DNA of 64,000 bases from Pararge aegeria (Eukaryota > Arthropoda > Insecta > Lepidoptera > Nymphalidae): contig NC_053180.1 of NCBI RefSeq assembly GCF_905163445.1, forward strand, positions 13,444,701 through 13,508,700. The letters are read 5' to 3'. The translations under genes were made by a program, and so were the position numbers. The notes under the pieces were generated by a model, which saw only the letters and a list, made by a program, of their open reading frames with translations, did no database searches and was not told the origin of the DNA. Below are positions 1-9,919 of this stretch, piece after piece; the first letter of the stretch is position 1, and the number at the start of each line of letters is the position of its first letter.

Positions 1-169
1 AGAATTGATATTTAAATGTATTATTTTTTTGTTGTTAGTTAGTAGGTATATTGATTTGGCAAGAAGATTAGCAAAAACTGTAAATATAAAAGTCACATTA
101 TTTAACGCAAACTATGATATTTTATTTGATTGATAGCATAGTAAGGCTGCTTTCCTTTCGTGGAGTTAA

Positions 170-447
170 GGCCCCGGCCCGCACCGCTGACTTTTCGGAG
201 TTATGTACGTTTTTAAATTAAGCCATTTAATTATCACTTGCTTTAAGCGGTAAAGGATAACATCGTTAGGGAACCTGCATGCCTAAAAGATTTCTCCATA
301 ATTTTCTCAGCGGCGTGTGAAGTTGACCAATCCGCACTTGGCCAGCTTTAGTCTACCACACTGGCCAAATGCGGAGCCCTTACTCTACACCCTCCCTCTG
401 GGGGGAGACCCGTGTCCATTAGTGGGCCGGTGATGGGTTGATGTTGA
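170..447 (+). mobile_element. SINE-A copy, head degraded
   Basis: The body from about 191 matches other SINE-A copies: the TTATGTACGTTTTTAA block, CACTTGCTTTAA, CCTGCATGCC, CCAATCCGCACTTGGCCAG and GGGCCGGTGATGGGTTGATG. The tRNA-like head is barely recognisable (GGCCCCGGCCCGCACC at 171-186). Around 329-386 the text CCGCACTTGGCC is followed by an inverted partial copy, GGCCAAATGCGG, which gives a local fold-back. Confidence 0.8.
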
Positions 448-503
448 TATTTTATAACCTTGTTTATACTCCTGAACGATTAGTCTAATCAAGCAAACGG
501 GCA

Positions 504-559
504 AAAAAAATAGTTACATAAGCCGCAGCGGAGGCTGCGGCTTATGTAACTATTTTTTT
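504..559. repeat. Perfect 26-bp stem hairpin
   Basis: Arms 504-529 and 534-559 are perfect reverse complements with a 4-nt loop (GGAG, 530-533). The stem core is GTTACATAAGCCGCAGC with A/T ends. It looks like a fold-back MITE or the palindromic product of a repair event. It is not a bacterial terminator, because the context is eukaryotic. Confidence 0.9.
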
Positions 560-631
560 ATGGGTTTGATAAAAAATGGGTATGGGTTTGATAAAAATTT
601 TTCTATGGGTTTGATAAAAAATCAAACCCAT
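560..631 (+). repeat. Short tandem ATGGGTTTGATAAAAA repeats ending in a hairpin
   Basis: The unit ATGGGTTTGATAAAAA occurs three times (about 560, 583 and 605) with irregular spacers. The last unit is followed by its inverse, so 605-615 and 621-631 form a perfect 11-bp stem around an AAAAA loop. Confidence 0.85.
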
Positions 632-639
632 GTGACGTC

Positions 640-2290
640 ATTTCCATGATAGTTAGGGAGCCCATAGCTTGCTAGATGTAACAAAATTAAAAACCCTTGA
701 CGCCTCATTGATGAAAACAAGAAACAATATATAAATTCTAAATTAAACAAAAATACACATGTTACAATTTTACGTTGTTGTGGTCAAAGGTGTACGTACT
801 CAGCTGTGTGATAAATTACATAAGATACAAACTCCACAACTAATACATATACTAAAATTAAATGACAAAAGTAAATAATGAAATCAAACAAACCATCAGA
901 ACTGGTAAAAATCCTGGTAAAATTGTTTTAAAATTTAAGTACAGAAAAACAAAAAATCTTTTGTATTTCTTTCTTTTTCTTCTTGTGGTGCCACTCCACG
1001 GTTGGAGTTTGGCTGTCATCTCTACATTTTCGGTCTTTCGCCAAACGGAAAAGTTGTGCTACGTTGGTTATCTAAGTTCCTTCAGGGATGTTTCTAAGCC
1101 GCGACTTTCTTCTCAAATAGTATTTTAGAGTATTTCCCTCAATAAGTATTTCTTTCAATTTAATTATTTAAATCATGCACGTGCTCAGTCCACGTGCGTT
1201 AAAAATACTTAGCTAATATTCTTTAAGGAACGTCAATATCTTGCACTAAAATGGAAGAAGTAAATGGCAATAATACAACTCCATTGAAGTTACTTTTCAT
1301 CCACAAAAATAAGTTTTCAATTATTAACTTACGTCACCTTGCCAAATACCGCCTCTATATTTTTGTATCTAACGAAAACAGAATCATTACTACGGATAAA
1401 CATTGCTGACGTGAGAAATCAATTGACTCTGAAAACCATTGCTGAAAGCGTTCGACGAGGGCAAACATTTCCAACGATATACGGTAACTGTGACGGTATA
1501 TCGCTATGTCTTGCCTTTTAAGCGACGTTTCATTATTCACGTAGTGAGTTGACAGAGAATAATATGTTTTGCTTTAGATGTTGATCTCAATATTCGTTAT
1601 GTTGAAAACAACAATACTTTAGAGAGTCACGAACTAAATGACCCACAGATATTAAATAGCTGTGAATTATATGATTAAATCCATCGTTCCGTTTTGGGGC
1701 AGGAAGTCTGCAAGCTTTGTCAGCTCAGCTTAAATGTGAAGATTCACCACTTTTGGCTAAACTCCAAAGTCTGATCATCGTCGTAAGGTAGCCAGTTTGT
1801 TGGTGTTTTATAAGATGTAGTTCGGGAAACTGTTCAATTACGTTCCCTTTTTGGCATTTTACTAAAGCACCACAAGACACTGGGCGGGTTTACATCCCTA
1901 TGTTGTAAGTATCCGAAAAACTCGCACAAAGCGATTTGCATTTTCTAAGCTGGGGGTCGGAACGCACTTTCGAGTTCTGTGTTTCCTGATTCTTTCGACC
2001 TTACCTAGGTTCTGTAAAACAAGAGAGGATCTTAGAGCTTCAGCGCGTTCCATCTTCGGCTTCATATGCACTTTCCATCTGGTGATATTGTGGTCAAGCG
2101 CTAGTCTATTACCAATAAAAAAAAGAAGTCTTATTTGATTAGACTACATACCAACATTTGAAAACCGTATTTTGGTTCCTATTATTGGAACTGCAATAAT
2201 GCAATTGACTTGAAATTTGGAGAATGTAGTTGTATGTATGTACAATAACATTTCTCTTGAACTGGTAGATATACAATACGTTTTTTTTAA
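640..2290. other. No gene or repeat recognised
   Basis: AT-rich single-copy-looking sequence. Frames of 88 codons (862-1128 +) and about 60 codons (1339-1540, both strands) show no domain, no coding-like residue pattern and no splice context, so they are not called as genes. Confidence 0.6.
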
Positions 2291-2292
2291 AG

Positions 2293-2360
2293 AAATAATC
2301 GACGGACCAATCAGATGGCTCACCGCTTAACGGAGTTAGTATGGCGATAGTAATTCCCCT
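2293..2360 (-). mobile_element. Rep-F fragment, degraded
   Basis: GACCAATCAGATGGCTCACC resembles the reverse complement of the Rep-F 3' region (CCATCAG...GGATCATATGCTTGGTC) seen at 6.5 kb and its inverse at 25.86 kb. Only this short end is recognisable. Confidence 0.5.
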
Positions 2361-2430
2361 GACGAGCTCTGTCACAAAAAGCTCTACTACTTCGACACAA
2401 CACTATGCTATACTATACTTATACGTCCAC

Positions 2431-2662
2431 GAGCGACTCAGCCAACATACATACGGCAGCGAACATGCTTTCTGAGTCCTAAACCGTGGGTTCGATTCCC
2501 ATAACTGGAAAATGTTTGAGTGATGATCATGATTGCTTTTCAGTGACTGACTGACTGTCTATCTGTATATTATAAGTATTTATGTGTATTATATTCATAA
2601 AAATATTCAACATCTATCTTAGTACCCATTACACAAGCTACGCTTACTTTGGGTTACTTACT
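2431..2662 (+). mobile_element. SINE-B copy
   Basis: tRNA-derived head with B box GGGTTCGATTCCC at about 2489-2501, preceded by TGCTTTCTGAGTCC. The body has AAAATGTTTGAGTGATGA and a TATTATAAGTATTTATG block, and ends ACACAAGCTACGCTTACTTT. The A box is eroded (AGCCAACATACATACGGCAG). Confidence 0.85.
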
Positions 2663-2664
2663 TT

Positions 2665-3500
2665 TGGATGGATGTTATTTCTACAAAAACCGTTTTGTAG
2701 AACATCCATCCAAAACACCAGGAGTTTACGTATGAGCTGTGAATAACATAAATACGAAATACATAATTGTATTTCAATATAATTGGTAATTAAAGTACCT
2801 TTTAATGTGACCTTTAAGCAAAATGTTTTTGATATTTAATATGTACCGTTAAAGCTGAAGGTGACCCCGGTGTTCTTCAGACTTGATTGGAAGTGTGAAA
2901 TAACAATAACCGTGTAATTCGCTCCAAAAATATCTATTACTTACTGTCTGCGAACTATGCATGAGATACTCTGTAGCGCGACAGTTCTTTTGATTCAGTA
3001 TTTTTTATTTTTATTTCTTTGGGATTATACATCTCCTTTTTGATATACCTACGTGTAAAAGGTGTTCACATATTTTTTTATGTTTTGTTCTTAGTCCTGA
3101 AATATTGCTTCTAAGTAATCTTTACATAGTATAAAACCAAGTCACTCTTGCTGTTTGTATCTGATGATCTTTTAAATTACGTAACGGATTTTAGTGCAGT
3201 TTCCAGCAATAGATACAGTTATACAAGAGGAAAGAAAGAAATAGGCAAAGATTTGTAATTTTATGTCGTAACAACCATATTTTTGTATGTTTTCATTGCA
3301 AACCCTTACGAGATAGATTAAATTAATATAGTTACTACGGTATTGTATTATTAATCACTCAAAACTACGAAGGCGGGGCGGGTCGCTAGTTATGTATATT
3401 CTTGGGTCCTGAGATATTTTCTTTCATTAAAATCTAAACTACAAAGAAGATACGCAACGTGCTTGCGAGAAGACCCCGAGAAGATATGTATTGCTCATTT
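2665..3500. other. No feature recognised
   Basis: AT-rich sequence with no frame above 60 codons and no similarity to other copies in the window. A short inverted pair, TTGGATGGATGTT...AACATCCATCCAA (about 2665-2715), forms an imperfect hairpin with ACAAAACCG-type loop sequence. Confidence 0.6.
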
Positions 3501-3504
3501 TAAA

Positions 3505-3578
3505 TTTCTTAATTTTCTCTGGTCTGGTCTTGTCTCTCGCCGAGGCTAGTTACCACTTTACCGAAAAATACCAAAGTA
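3505..3578 (+). mobile_element. SINE-C internal fragment
   Basis: TTTCTCTGGTCTGGTCTTGT followed by GAGGCTAGTTACCACTTTACCG matches the middle of full SINE-C copies (compare 18.1 kb, and the inverse at 34.7 and 35.5 kb). Confidence 0.7.
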
Positions 3579-3579
3579 G

Positions 3580-4184
3580 GTATTCCGTTCATTCATCATT
3601 CATCGAATCATTTATAAGTAGGCGTTCCGTTAAGTTGCCGATTTAACCGATTCGATTTCGCCATGAACTAAGAAATACATTCCTTTATAATTTATCAATA
3701 CTTCCTGTGTAAGAATAAATAATCTAATGGATACCTACTTATAAATGATTCTTTTAACCTTCGAATATTGAAATTTTAAATATCGAAGAAATAATCAAGT
3801 TTTCTTTTTGACCTATCCTTCTAGCGATTTGAGACGTATCTGTTCAGGAGCTCGCAGAGTGCTTGTTAAGTATCCACGTAATCTTATAACTATGCTATCT
3901 TATGACGGCCGATCTTATTAGGTAGTGTCAGGTTAACATTTCGAGAGGATTTCCAAAACTACTTGTCGCAGTTTTTTGATCAGAAGCCCCAAAATTTGTA
4001 TAGCAATGGGATTATGTCCCTACCTACAAGATGGCAAAAAGTTATCGAACAAAATGGTACTTACATGCTCTAGTAAAATGTAAATAAAGTATATTAAAAA
4101 TGTTTTTAATTTTCTTAAAAAATCCGAAGAAACTGTTTCCCCAAACTAATATGTATATTATTAATGTAAAGTATTTATGTATAT
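3580..4184. other. No feature recognised
   Basis: AT-rich sequence. No repeat of the window's families and no credible frame was seen. Confidence 0.6.
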
Positions 4185-4552
4185 CTATATATATATAAGA
4201 GAAAGTGTGTGGGTATGTTCCGTATAGGCTCTGAAACGGCTAGACCGATTTCAATGAAACTTTCAGGGAATCTCCGGATTAACCTGGCAAGTAATCCTGT
4301 AAAGTTTGGTGACGATCGGAGCACTCTTATTTTTGAACTGTCAAACTGTCAAATACAGCTTTTATTTACTATGATGATATTCTAGATAATGATCTTCACC
4401 CACTCGAGAAGAGAATAGAAGAGAATGAATACGGAGTGAAATAAATTATATAATTTATTATGAGACTTAAATTAAAAATGTAATGATGTAAGTTTATTGT
4501 TTAAATAAAATAAAGCAAAATCTAGCCCGGCGAAGCGGGCTGGGTACGGTAG
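4185..4552 (+). mobile_element. Dispersed repeat with GCCCGGCGAAGCGGGC end
   Basis: Begins with ATATATAAGAGAAAGTGTGT and TCTGAAACGGCTAGACCGAT, a phrase typical of insect dispersed repeats, and ends at 4525-4545 with AGCCCGGCGAAGCGGGCTGG, itself a GC-rich hairpin (GCCCG/CGGGC). It has no coding frame. It is probably a non-autonomous element or a LINE 3' end; the class is inferred. Confidence 0.6.
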
Positions 4553-4680
4553 TAATTCATAAAAATATTCATCAGTCATCTTAGTACCCATAACACAAGC
4601 TACGCTTACCTACTTTGGGTCAAGATGGCGAAGTGTGTATTGTTGTAGTATATTTATTTAGTATAGGTATTTATTATTTA
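4553..4680 (+). mobile_element. SINE-B 3' tail
   Basis: TTCATAAAAATATTCATCAG followed by ACACAAGCTACGCTTACC and AAGATGGCGAAGTGTGTATT. The tRNA head is absent, so this is a 5'-truncated copy directly abutting the previous element. Confidence 0.8.
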
Positions 4681-4683
4681 TGC

Positions 4684-4926
4684 CAAAATTCATAATCATC
4701 TATAGCCTATAACAGTTCACTGCTGGACTAAAGGCCTCTCCAAACTGGAGGGTTTGCCTATAATCACCACATCAGACAGGTTGGTGATCGAAGTAGATGG
4801 TAGTAATGGCACAGAGAACGCTGCGGGTCGTTCTTCTTTATATTCCCTAAGTCGCCTCTTACGACACCTGCAGGCAAAATAGAAGTTGTGACCACTGTAT
4901 TCTGATCTGCCGTCACCATACGGTTC
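4684..4926 (-). mobile_element. Rep-E copy
   Basis: On this strand the reverse complement of the Rep-E tail is read first (AGCCTATAACAGTTCACTGC, TGGACTAAAGGCCTCTCC), then ATAATCACCACA, AGTAGATGGTAGTAATGGCA, AGTCGCCTCTTACGACACC and TCTGATCTGCCGTCACCATA. It matches 22.0 kb in the opposite orientation. Confidence 0.8.
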
Positions 4927-5035
4927 AAATTTATAATAATAAATCCAAAATCTTCAGGTCACAGATTAAATTTACCAGTAATAACCGTTTTTTAATCTTC
5001 ACTGATGATAAGGATGACTCTACATCTTTGTTTTG

Positions 5036-5078
5036 TAACTAGCTTTCGCGCGTTTTTCGTCCGCGTTTGTTAAGCTTT
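5036..5078 (-). mobile_element. Rep-G end fragment
   Basis: AACTAGCTTTCGCGCGTTTTTCGTCCGCGTTTG is a diverged version of the Rep-G end ACTAGCTGTTGCCCGCGACT seen at 41.1 and 58.5 kb. It runs straight into the following SINE-C tail. Confidence 0.55.
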
Positions 5079-5094
5079 TTACAAATCCGGCGGG

Positions 5095-5232
5095 ACCCGA
5101 TCATGACTTATGACTCGGTAAGACAACTATACTCCCTAACAGGTTAGCCCGCTACCATCTTAGACTGCATCATCACTTACCTCCAGGTGAGATTGCAGTC
5201 AAGGGCTAACTTGTAGTGGAATAAAAAAAAAC
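5095..5232 (+). mobile_element. SINE-C 3' half
   Basis: Contains TACTCCCTAACAGGTTAGCC, TACCATCTTAGACTGCATCA, TGAGATTGCAGTCAAGGGC and the terminal AACTTGTAGTGGAATAAAAA with its poly-A. It is 5'-truncated, as is usual for retroposed copies. Confidence 0.85.
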
Positions 5233-5239
5233 AGCCTTT

Positions 5240-6325
5240 GTTGCCCTCCGTCCTTTCAACTAATTCTAGGCTAAAACTCTAGTTGTTCGGTTGCTTAGTT
5301 ACTGCGTAAAGGATAAACAAACTTACACACTTTCATATTTATAATATTAAGTAACGACCGGTAAGGTTAAATATAATATTAGTAAGGATTAATTTCGCGC
5401 GCTATAATATCACAGTTTCTTCCTATACCGTACGTTTGGTATCTAAGGTAAATGGTAATTTATAATAAATAAATAGTATTCTCGATGTAAGTGAACTATT
5501 GTGTTCTTTTTGAGAAATAAATGTCTTTAAGCCGAATTTGAATTAATAATATTATTAAATTTTATTAATAATTGTATTTAAATGTTATTCGTGAAGAATA
5601 TTGCTTTAGGAACTAAATGTTCGTCAATCCTTTTTTTTTAACATTAATCAAAGAATCGAATTCTTAATTGAATATAAACGTGATTAAACCTGTCAGAAAA
5701 ATAAAACATTTCTGTAACCAGCACAATAATCTTGTACGGACAAGCTTTGTAACGGATTGCTGTTATTATTCACCAAACTATTTATACGTTTCCTTTCAAG
5801 TTACGAAACACACGGTGCGCGAGTCTTACCGGACTTGGAGGATTCTTTCAGTTTCGCTTGCGGAAAACAATGTCGGACACTACTGTTTGGCATTTCAATT
5901 TAGGTTACAGATTTGTAAACAACCGGCGTTCGGTTTCGCTACGGTGATCGTAGGATCACACGCATTTGGACGTGGCACAGTCGTGAATACTTAAATACTC
6001 AACTGAACGCATGGGCAACATCAACCGTATACATGTTTTAAAGGTCTACAGACTGCAGCTATGTAATGTGTAAAGAGCCGTACAAATGGAAAATGTTTAC
6101 ACTTTATTCGATTTCGATACATTTTGTTGACGTTATCTAAAGTGTCAAACTAGGACTGTTAATTTTGACAGCATATTTTTAAATTTTCAGTCAAAAGTTT
6201 TATGTTTATCAAGAATATTTGAAAATAGAATCTTATAAATAGCCAAGTCATCAACCTAGCATATTTGAAGTATTACTTCCGATTCCGATATGTGAGGGTA
6301 AGGAAACCAAAGTAAAACCACAGTT
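5240..6325. other. No gene recognised
   Basis: A 108-codon frame at 5668-5994 (+) is the longest here. Its product has no recognisable domain, an irregular cysteine/histidine scatter and no splice or promoter context, so it is not called. The rest is AT-rich. Confidence 0.55.
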
Positions 6326-6327
6326 TA

Positions 6328-6560
6328 TGTCTGCTGCTAAGAAGCACTGTTGCAATGTTGTGTTCCGGTCCGAAGAGCGTGGTTGCGCTGTAATTACAGG
6401 CGCATGACGCTTTGCCTACGTCTCAGGTTGATAGAGACAGGGCGGCAAGTTACAGGACGTGTTCCTAGCATGCCTGAAGTTTTGCTCTGGACATAGGCGA
6501 TGATTTTCCATTTTCCATCAGTTGGATCATATGCTTGGTCAATTATTAAAATAAAAATTA
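6328..6560 (+). mobile_element. Rep-F copy
   Basis: GTTGCAATGTTGTGTTCCGG, then AGAGCGTGGTTGCGCTGTAA, TTACAGGCGCATGACGCTTT, CTCAGGTTGATAGAGACAG and the end CCATCAGTTGGATCATATGC before TTGGTCAATTATTAAAATAA. The layout with an A-rich end suggests a short retroposon. An opposite-strand relative lies at 25.84 kb. Confidence 0.65.
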
Positions 6561-6622
6561 CCTAACATGATTTTATCAGAGTTTAGTAGTTTGGATGAAA
6601 AAGATACGAAGCTGTATATAAT

Positions 6623-6782
6623 TCATCACATCGACCCATTACTGGCCCACTACAGGACACGGGTCTCATCCCACACTGAGAAGGGGTTAAGGCTTTAATC
6701 CACCACACTGGCCCAGTAAGGATTGGTGGACTCCACATGCCTTTGAGAACATTATGTAAAATTTTCTCAAAGATATGCAGGT
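6623..6782 (-). mobile_element. SINE-A 3' half
   Basis: The reverse complement of the SINE-A body: ACCCATTACTGGCCCACTAC, ACGGGTCTCATCCC, ATCCACCACACTGGCCCAG, GGACTCCACATGCC and TTGAGAACATTATG. It stops before the tRNA-like head, in a region with a repeated ATAATTAGGC (6783-6805). Confidence 0.85.
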
Positions 6783-6829
6783 AATAATTAGGCATATAAT
6801 TAGGCACCACTAAAAACCTCACCTATGGC

Positions 6830-7435
6830 TTGGGATAAGGGATTCAATTGTCGTTTCGTGTATTTTACATCTTCACCATTCCACCGTTTATCTTTTTGCC
6901 TTTTTTTCAAATGCAGCTCTTTTAAAGCTTCAATTTAAAACTCGGGAGATGCCCGAAATCCATCAACTCCATTTAAAACTGACCTACAACTGTATTCAAA
7001 GGACCACTGTCTATTTGCTCTATTCTAATAGAAAATTCTTAAAGACGTCTTGAAGCGTATCGACTTCAAGAATTGAATCGAATGGAGTTCGAATGCTTAG
7101 ACGGAGGGAAAATAAAAGCGGTTATTTCTGGTTTCAATGCATTCAATGCATTTAGTTTACAGAACTAAAAGAAACGTTACTTTCCTAAATATCATTAGAA
7201 TGCAGTGTTATTATTTTAATGATCGTTAATTCGTATGAAACTATCTAGACGTTGGTAAATTAACCTTTTGCTTTTGCTAAATTTTTTGTGGACAATAATA
7301 ATTGATTGACTGTATTTAAATTGAAATAAAATCTTTGAAGTTTGAAGGTAATCAGCCTAAATAGTTGATACGCTTAAGTAAAGTGCCGAATGATATGCAA
7401 TGGTGTTTTCTATTTAAAGATAATCTTATCAGTGA
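6830..7435. other. No feature recognised
   Basis: AT-rich sequence. A short direct repeat, ATTCAATGCATTTAG / CAATGCATTCAATGC, lies near 7136-7156. Nothing else is supportable. Confidence 0.55.
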
Positions 7436-7439
7436 TTAG

Positions 7440-7632
7440 TGCCCGCAAATGGTTCCAGTTGATTTGTGGCTACATGCCAGTGTCATTCATTACCTTGATT
7501 TGCCGCTGGCATGTACGCGCTCTGTTGCTTGACGATTTAGACATTGCTCATTTTTTGCCAGTTTCGAAGTTGTCGAGCTCTGCCGACAACATCACTACCG
7601 AGCTGTCGGCGGGTCGTCTGTTAAGGTAAAAT
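7440..7632 (+). other. GC-richer coding-like island
   Basis: This stretch is markedly richer in G+C than its surroundings and is open on the plus strand from 7390 to 7629 (79 codons). It ends at CTGTTAAGGTAAAA, which reads like a splice donor (AAG|GTAAAA). An internal inverted pair, TGTCGAGCTC...GAGCTGTCGG, lies at 7573-7607. The predicted product is hydrophobic then Ser/Ala-rich, without a recognised domain. It could be an exon, an unrecognised repeat or chance. Confidence that it encodes protein is low. Confidence 0.2.
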
Positions 7633-7634
7633 TC

Positions 7635-8630
7635 AGGTAACGTACAACGCTTGTGGGTCCCTTATATAGAAAAATGTTTAATGCAGTCTGCAGATAGGAG
7701 GTAGGTAGAAGAAACTCCTTGTGCCCTGCTTTACAAATGTATCTAGAGTAGATCTAAGATACAAATCAGTGATACAAATACTAATCAGTTAACTGGAGTC
7801 ACTCAATGCTTACGTCGGGCGAACTTCATTGATTACATTCGAACTTTAAAAGTAGGTCGATTAGGAAATCCTGGAAACTTAAGCGTAGAAATCTGCCGGA
7901 TAAATTAAATTCCTAGTTGACATTTTACTGCATTTAATTCTTGTTTGCTTCTTTTACCACAAAGGGTAAATGTATGTTAATTGTATGTGATAGGGGCGTC
8001 AGCTCTCTACTAGGTTTGTATCGCCTTAACAATCATGGTGAGGAGTTATCTGAAGCGTTGTTTGAATTAATATATCTTTCTATAGCAATATTTTTTATTC
8101 CTACCACCTGGATGGTTTGTATTCCTCAACCGTCTGTTTTGCCAAATATTTTTCTACGAACATGAAGATTGTTAAATCAGCTTCCATCTGTGGGATTTCC
8201 ATTATGTTTTAATATGGAATTTAAAATATTGATAAGCAAATCCCAAAACCTGGAGATATATTGGCAGTTTCTCTGCTTGAGCTGCAAGCTGGTATCTATG
8301 TGTTATGAATAATAACATGCAACACATAGTAGCGTAAGCGTTCAAGATTTATTCATCACTTCGAAAATTAGCTTTGCATGTATTAACATGAGTTTTATCA
8401 ATTTTAAGTTATATCAATTCCTTGTTTTTTAGCGGTTACGATTGTTTCATTATTACTTTTAACTCTTTAGCCATTATACTATATTCACGTAATCACTCTT
8501 AATTAACATGTTAATACATTTAGGACCTTGAAAATAAATGTAGAATAACGTTGGAATATTAATCCAGCGTTGGATTGTTTTACAATTTATGTATATTTAA
8601 TTTTATTATGTGTTTTTCTCTTTATAAATC
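7635..8630. other. No feature recognised
   Basis: AT-rich sequence. A 74-codon frame at 7941-8165 (+) has no supporting signal. Confidence 0.55.
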
Positions 8631-8632
8631 TC

Positions 8633-8693
8633 AAATAAATCTAATCCCAACTAGTGGAACTATGACTTTCACTAGTTGGGATTAGATTTATTT
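8633..8693. repeat. Perfect 24-bp stem hairpin
   Basis: Arms 8633-8656 and 8670-8693 are perfect complements (core ATCTAATCCCAACTAGTG) around a 13-nt loop. It is a candidate fold-back mini-element. Confidence 0.9.
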
Positions 8694-9236
8694 CAATGAA
8701 ATCCTAAATACAAATCATCAGGTTTACCTGTAATCCAGTTAATAGAATACACAAAATGCAGGCTGCGATCTCCATATACTCGCACCTACTCAATAAATTC
8801 CCATCCGAATATAGCGTTGTATATCTAGTTAAATATGTACGAAGCGAAATTTATCAATGTCAGAGCAAATATTGTCAGTATTCTCAATGCTTCGCGTTAT
8901 ACCATGTTATACAGTCGTATTATACTGTATAAACTGAAATTATTTTGAATCTGTGATTTTAAATATTCATGGTATCGAATGTTATTCTGTTTCATGAAGT
9001 GTCAGTCTGTTTTGGTTATCAGCAATCTTGGTGTCATAATATTTTTATAACGTTGTGGCAATTGTTTCGTGAATACATGATACGTAGATTTCATATGTAG
9101 CATTAAAAAAAACCGATATAACTTTTTACGCCCAAAAACATTATTGTCTATTATAATAAAACAGGTAACCCATTCGTTCTGAACCTTCTAAAAATTCTTG
9201 TCGCTAAAACTATGCCAATTGTCCTTACTTGCGTCA

Positions 9237-9425
9237 TTCAGTAGCGTAAAGGGTATGCAAATGATATAAAATGAAGAAAATCTCCAGTACGAGTTATAAA
9301 AAACTTAAGGATTGGCATTGAAGAATTATAAAAGCCTACCCTCAAGTATTTATAACCCATACTGGAGAGATTCTTCATTTATATGATCTGTATACCCTGT
9401 GCGTACCCTCTATGCACGCCACTGC
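9237..9425. mobile_element. Inverted-repeat MITE (TATACCCTGTGCGTAC type)
   Basis: The left arm, about 9241-9306 (GTAGCGTAAAGGGTATGCAA, ATGATATAAAATGAAGAAAA, TCTCCAGTACGAGTTATAA), is mirrored by the right arm, about 9344-9406 (TTATAACCCATACTGGAGAG, ATTCTTCATTTATATGATC, GTATACCCTGTGCGTAC). The arms are about 65 bp and imperfect, with a ~37-bp spacer. There is no coding capacity. Such long-arm elements are typically moved by a DNA transposase; the family is not assigned. Confidence 0.75.
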
Positions 9426-9727
9426 CAATAGTATTTAAATTACATTTTTGTTCAAGAAATATGAATAGACTCATAAGACCAGCTTTGGTAAAAAGCTTTT
9501 AGACTTTTAAGTAACATCTTTGACTATTAGTCTTTGACAAGGGTACTGTACGCTTAGGGTCATTTCACAATGGCTATTTGTAACATTCTTAGAACGTTGA
9601 TGCGAACATACTGCAATACTAAAAAGCGATAGTTATAATAAGGCATAAAACAATGCGTTGGCGAAAAAAACCTTAACGACCCGGGCGATCAAATTACGAC
9701 CGACACTGCATCACAGGTAGGAAACCC

Positions 9728-9918
9728 GCAGGGTAATTAAGTGTCTCATAGCAGGCATGCAACAGGCGTAAATCTTGCAATCTTTGCTGTCATACGTCAC
9801 TTTTGTATTTTTTTGGTATGTAAAAGTGACGTTTGGCGGCTAAGATCGCGAGAGTTGGCTGACACAACAGGCTTGCACGTCTGTTGCAAGCCTGTTGTGA
9901 TATACGTAATCACCCTGC
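9728..9918. mobile_element. GCAGGGTGATTACGTA MITE, copy 1
   Basis: The left end GCAGGGTAATTAAGTGTCTC and the right end TACGTAATCACCCTGC are imperfect inverted repeats matching the perfect ends of the copy at 33981. Inside are a second inverted repeat (ACGTCACTTTTG...AAAAGTGACGT, about 9795-9833) and a 15-bp perfect stem (9863-9877 with 9885-9899, core CAACAGGCTTGCA). No target-site duplication was clear. Confidence 0.8.
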
Positions 9919-9919
9919 A

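Noticed and set aside
504..559. Rho-independent terminator
   Set aside because: The hairpin plus T run looks like one, but the genome is clearly insect and no bacterial genes are present.
560..631. CRISPR-like short repeats
   Set aside because: Three irregular units with no uniform spacers, in a eukaryotic repeat-rich context.
862..1128. 88-codon plus-strand frame
   Set aside because: AT-biased, no domain, no splice or promoter context; typical chance frame.
5668..5994. 108-codon plus-strand frame
   Set aside because: Irregular composition with no domain or flanking signals; no reason to prefer it over chance.
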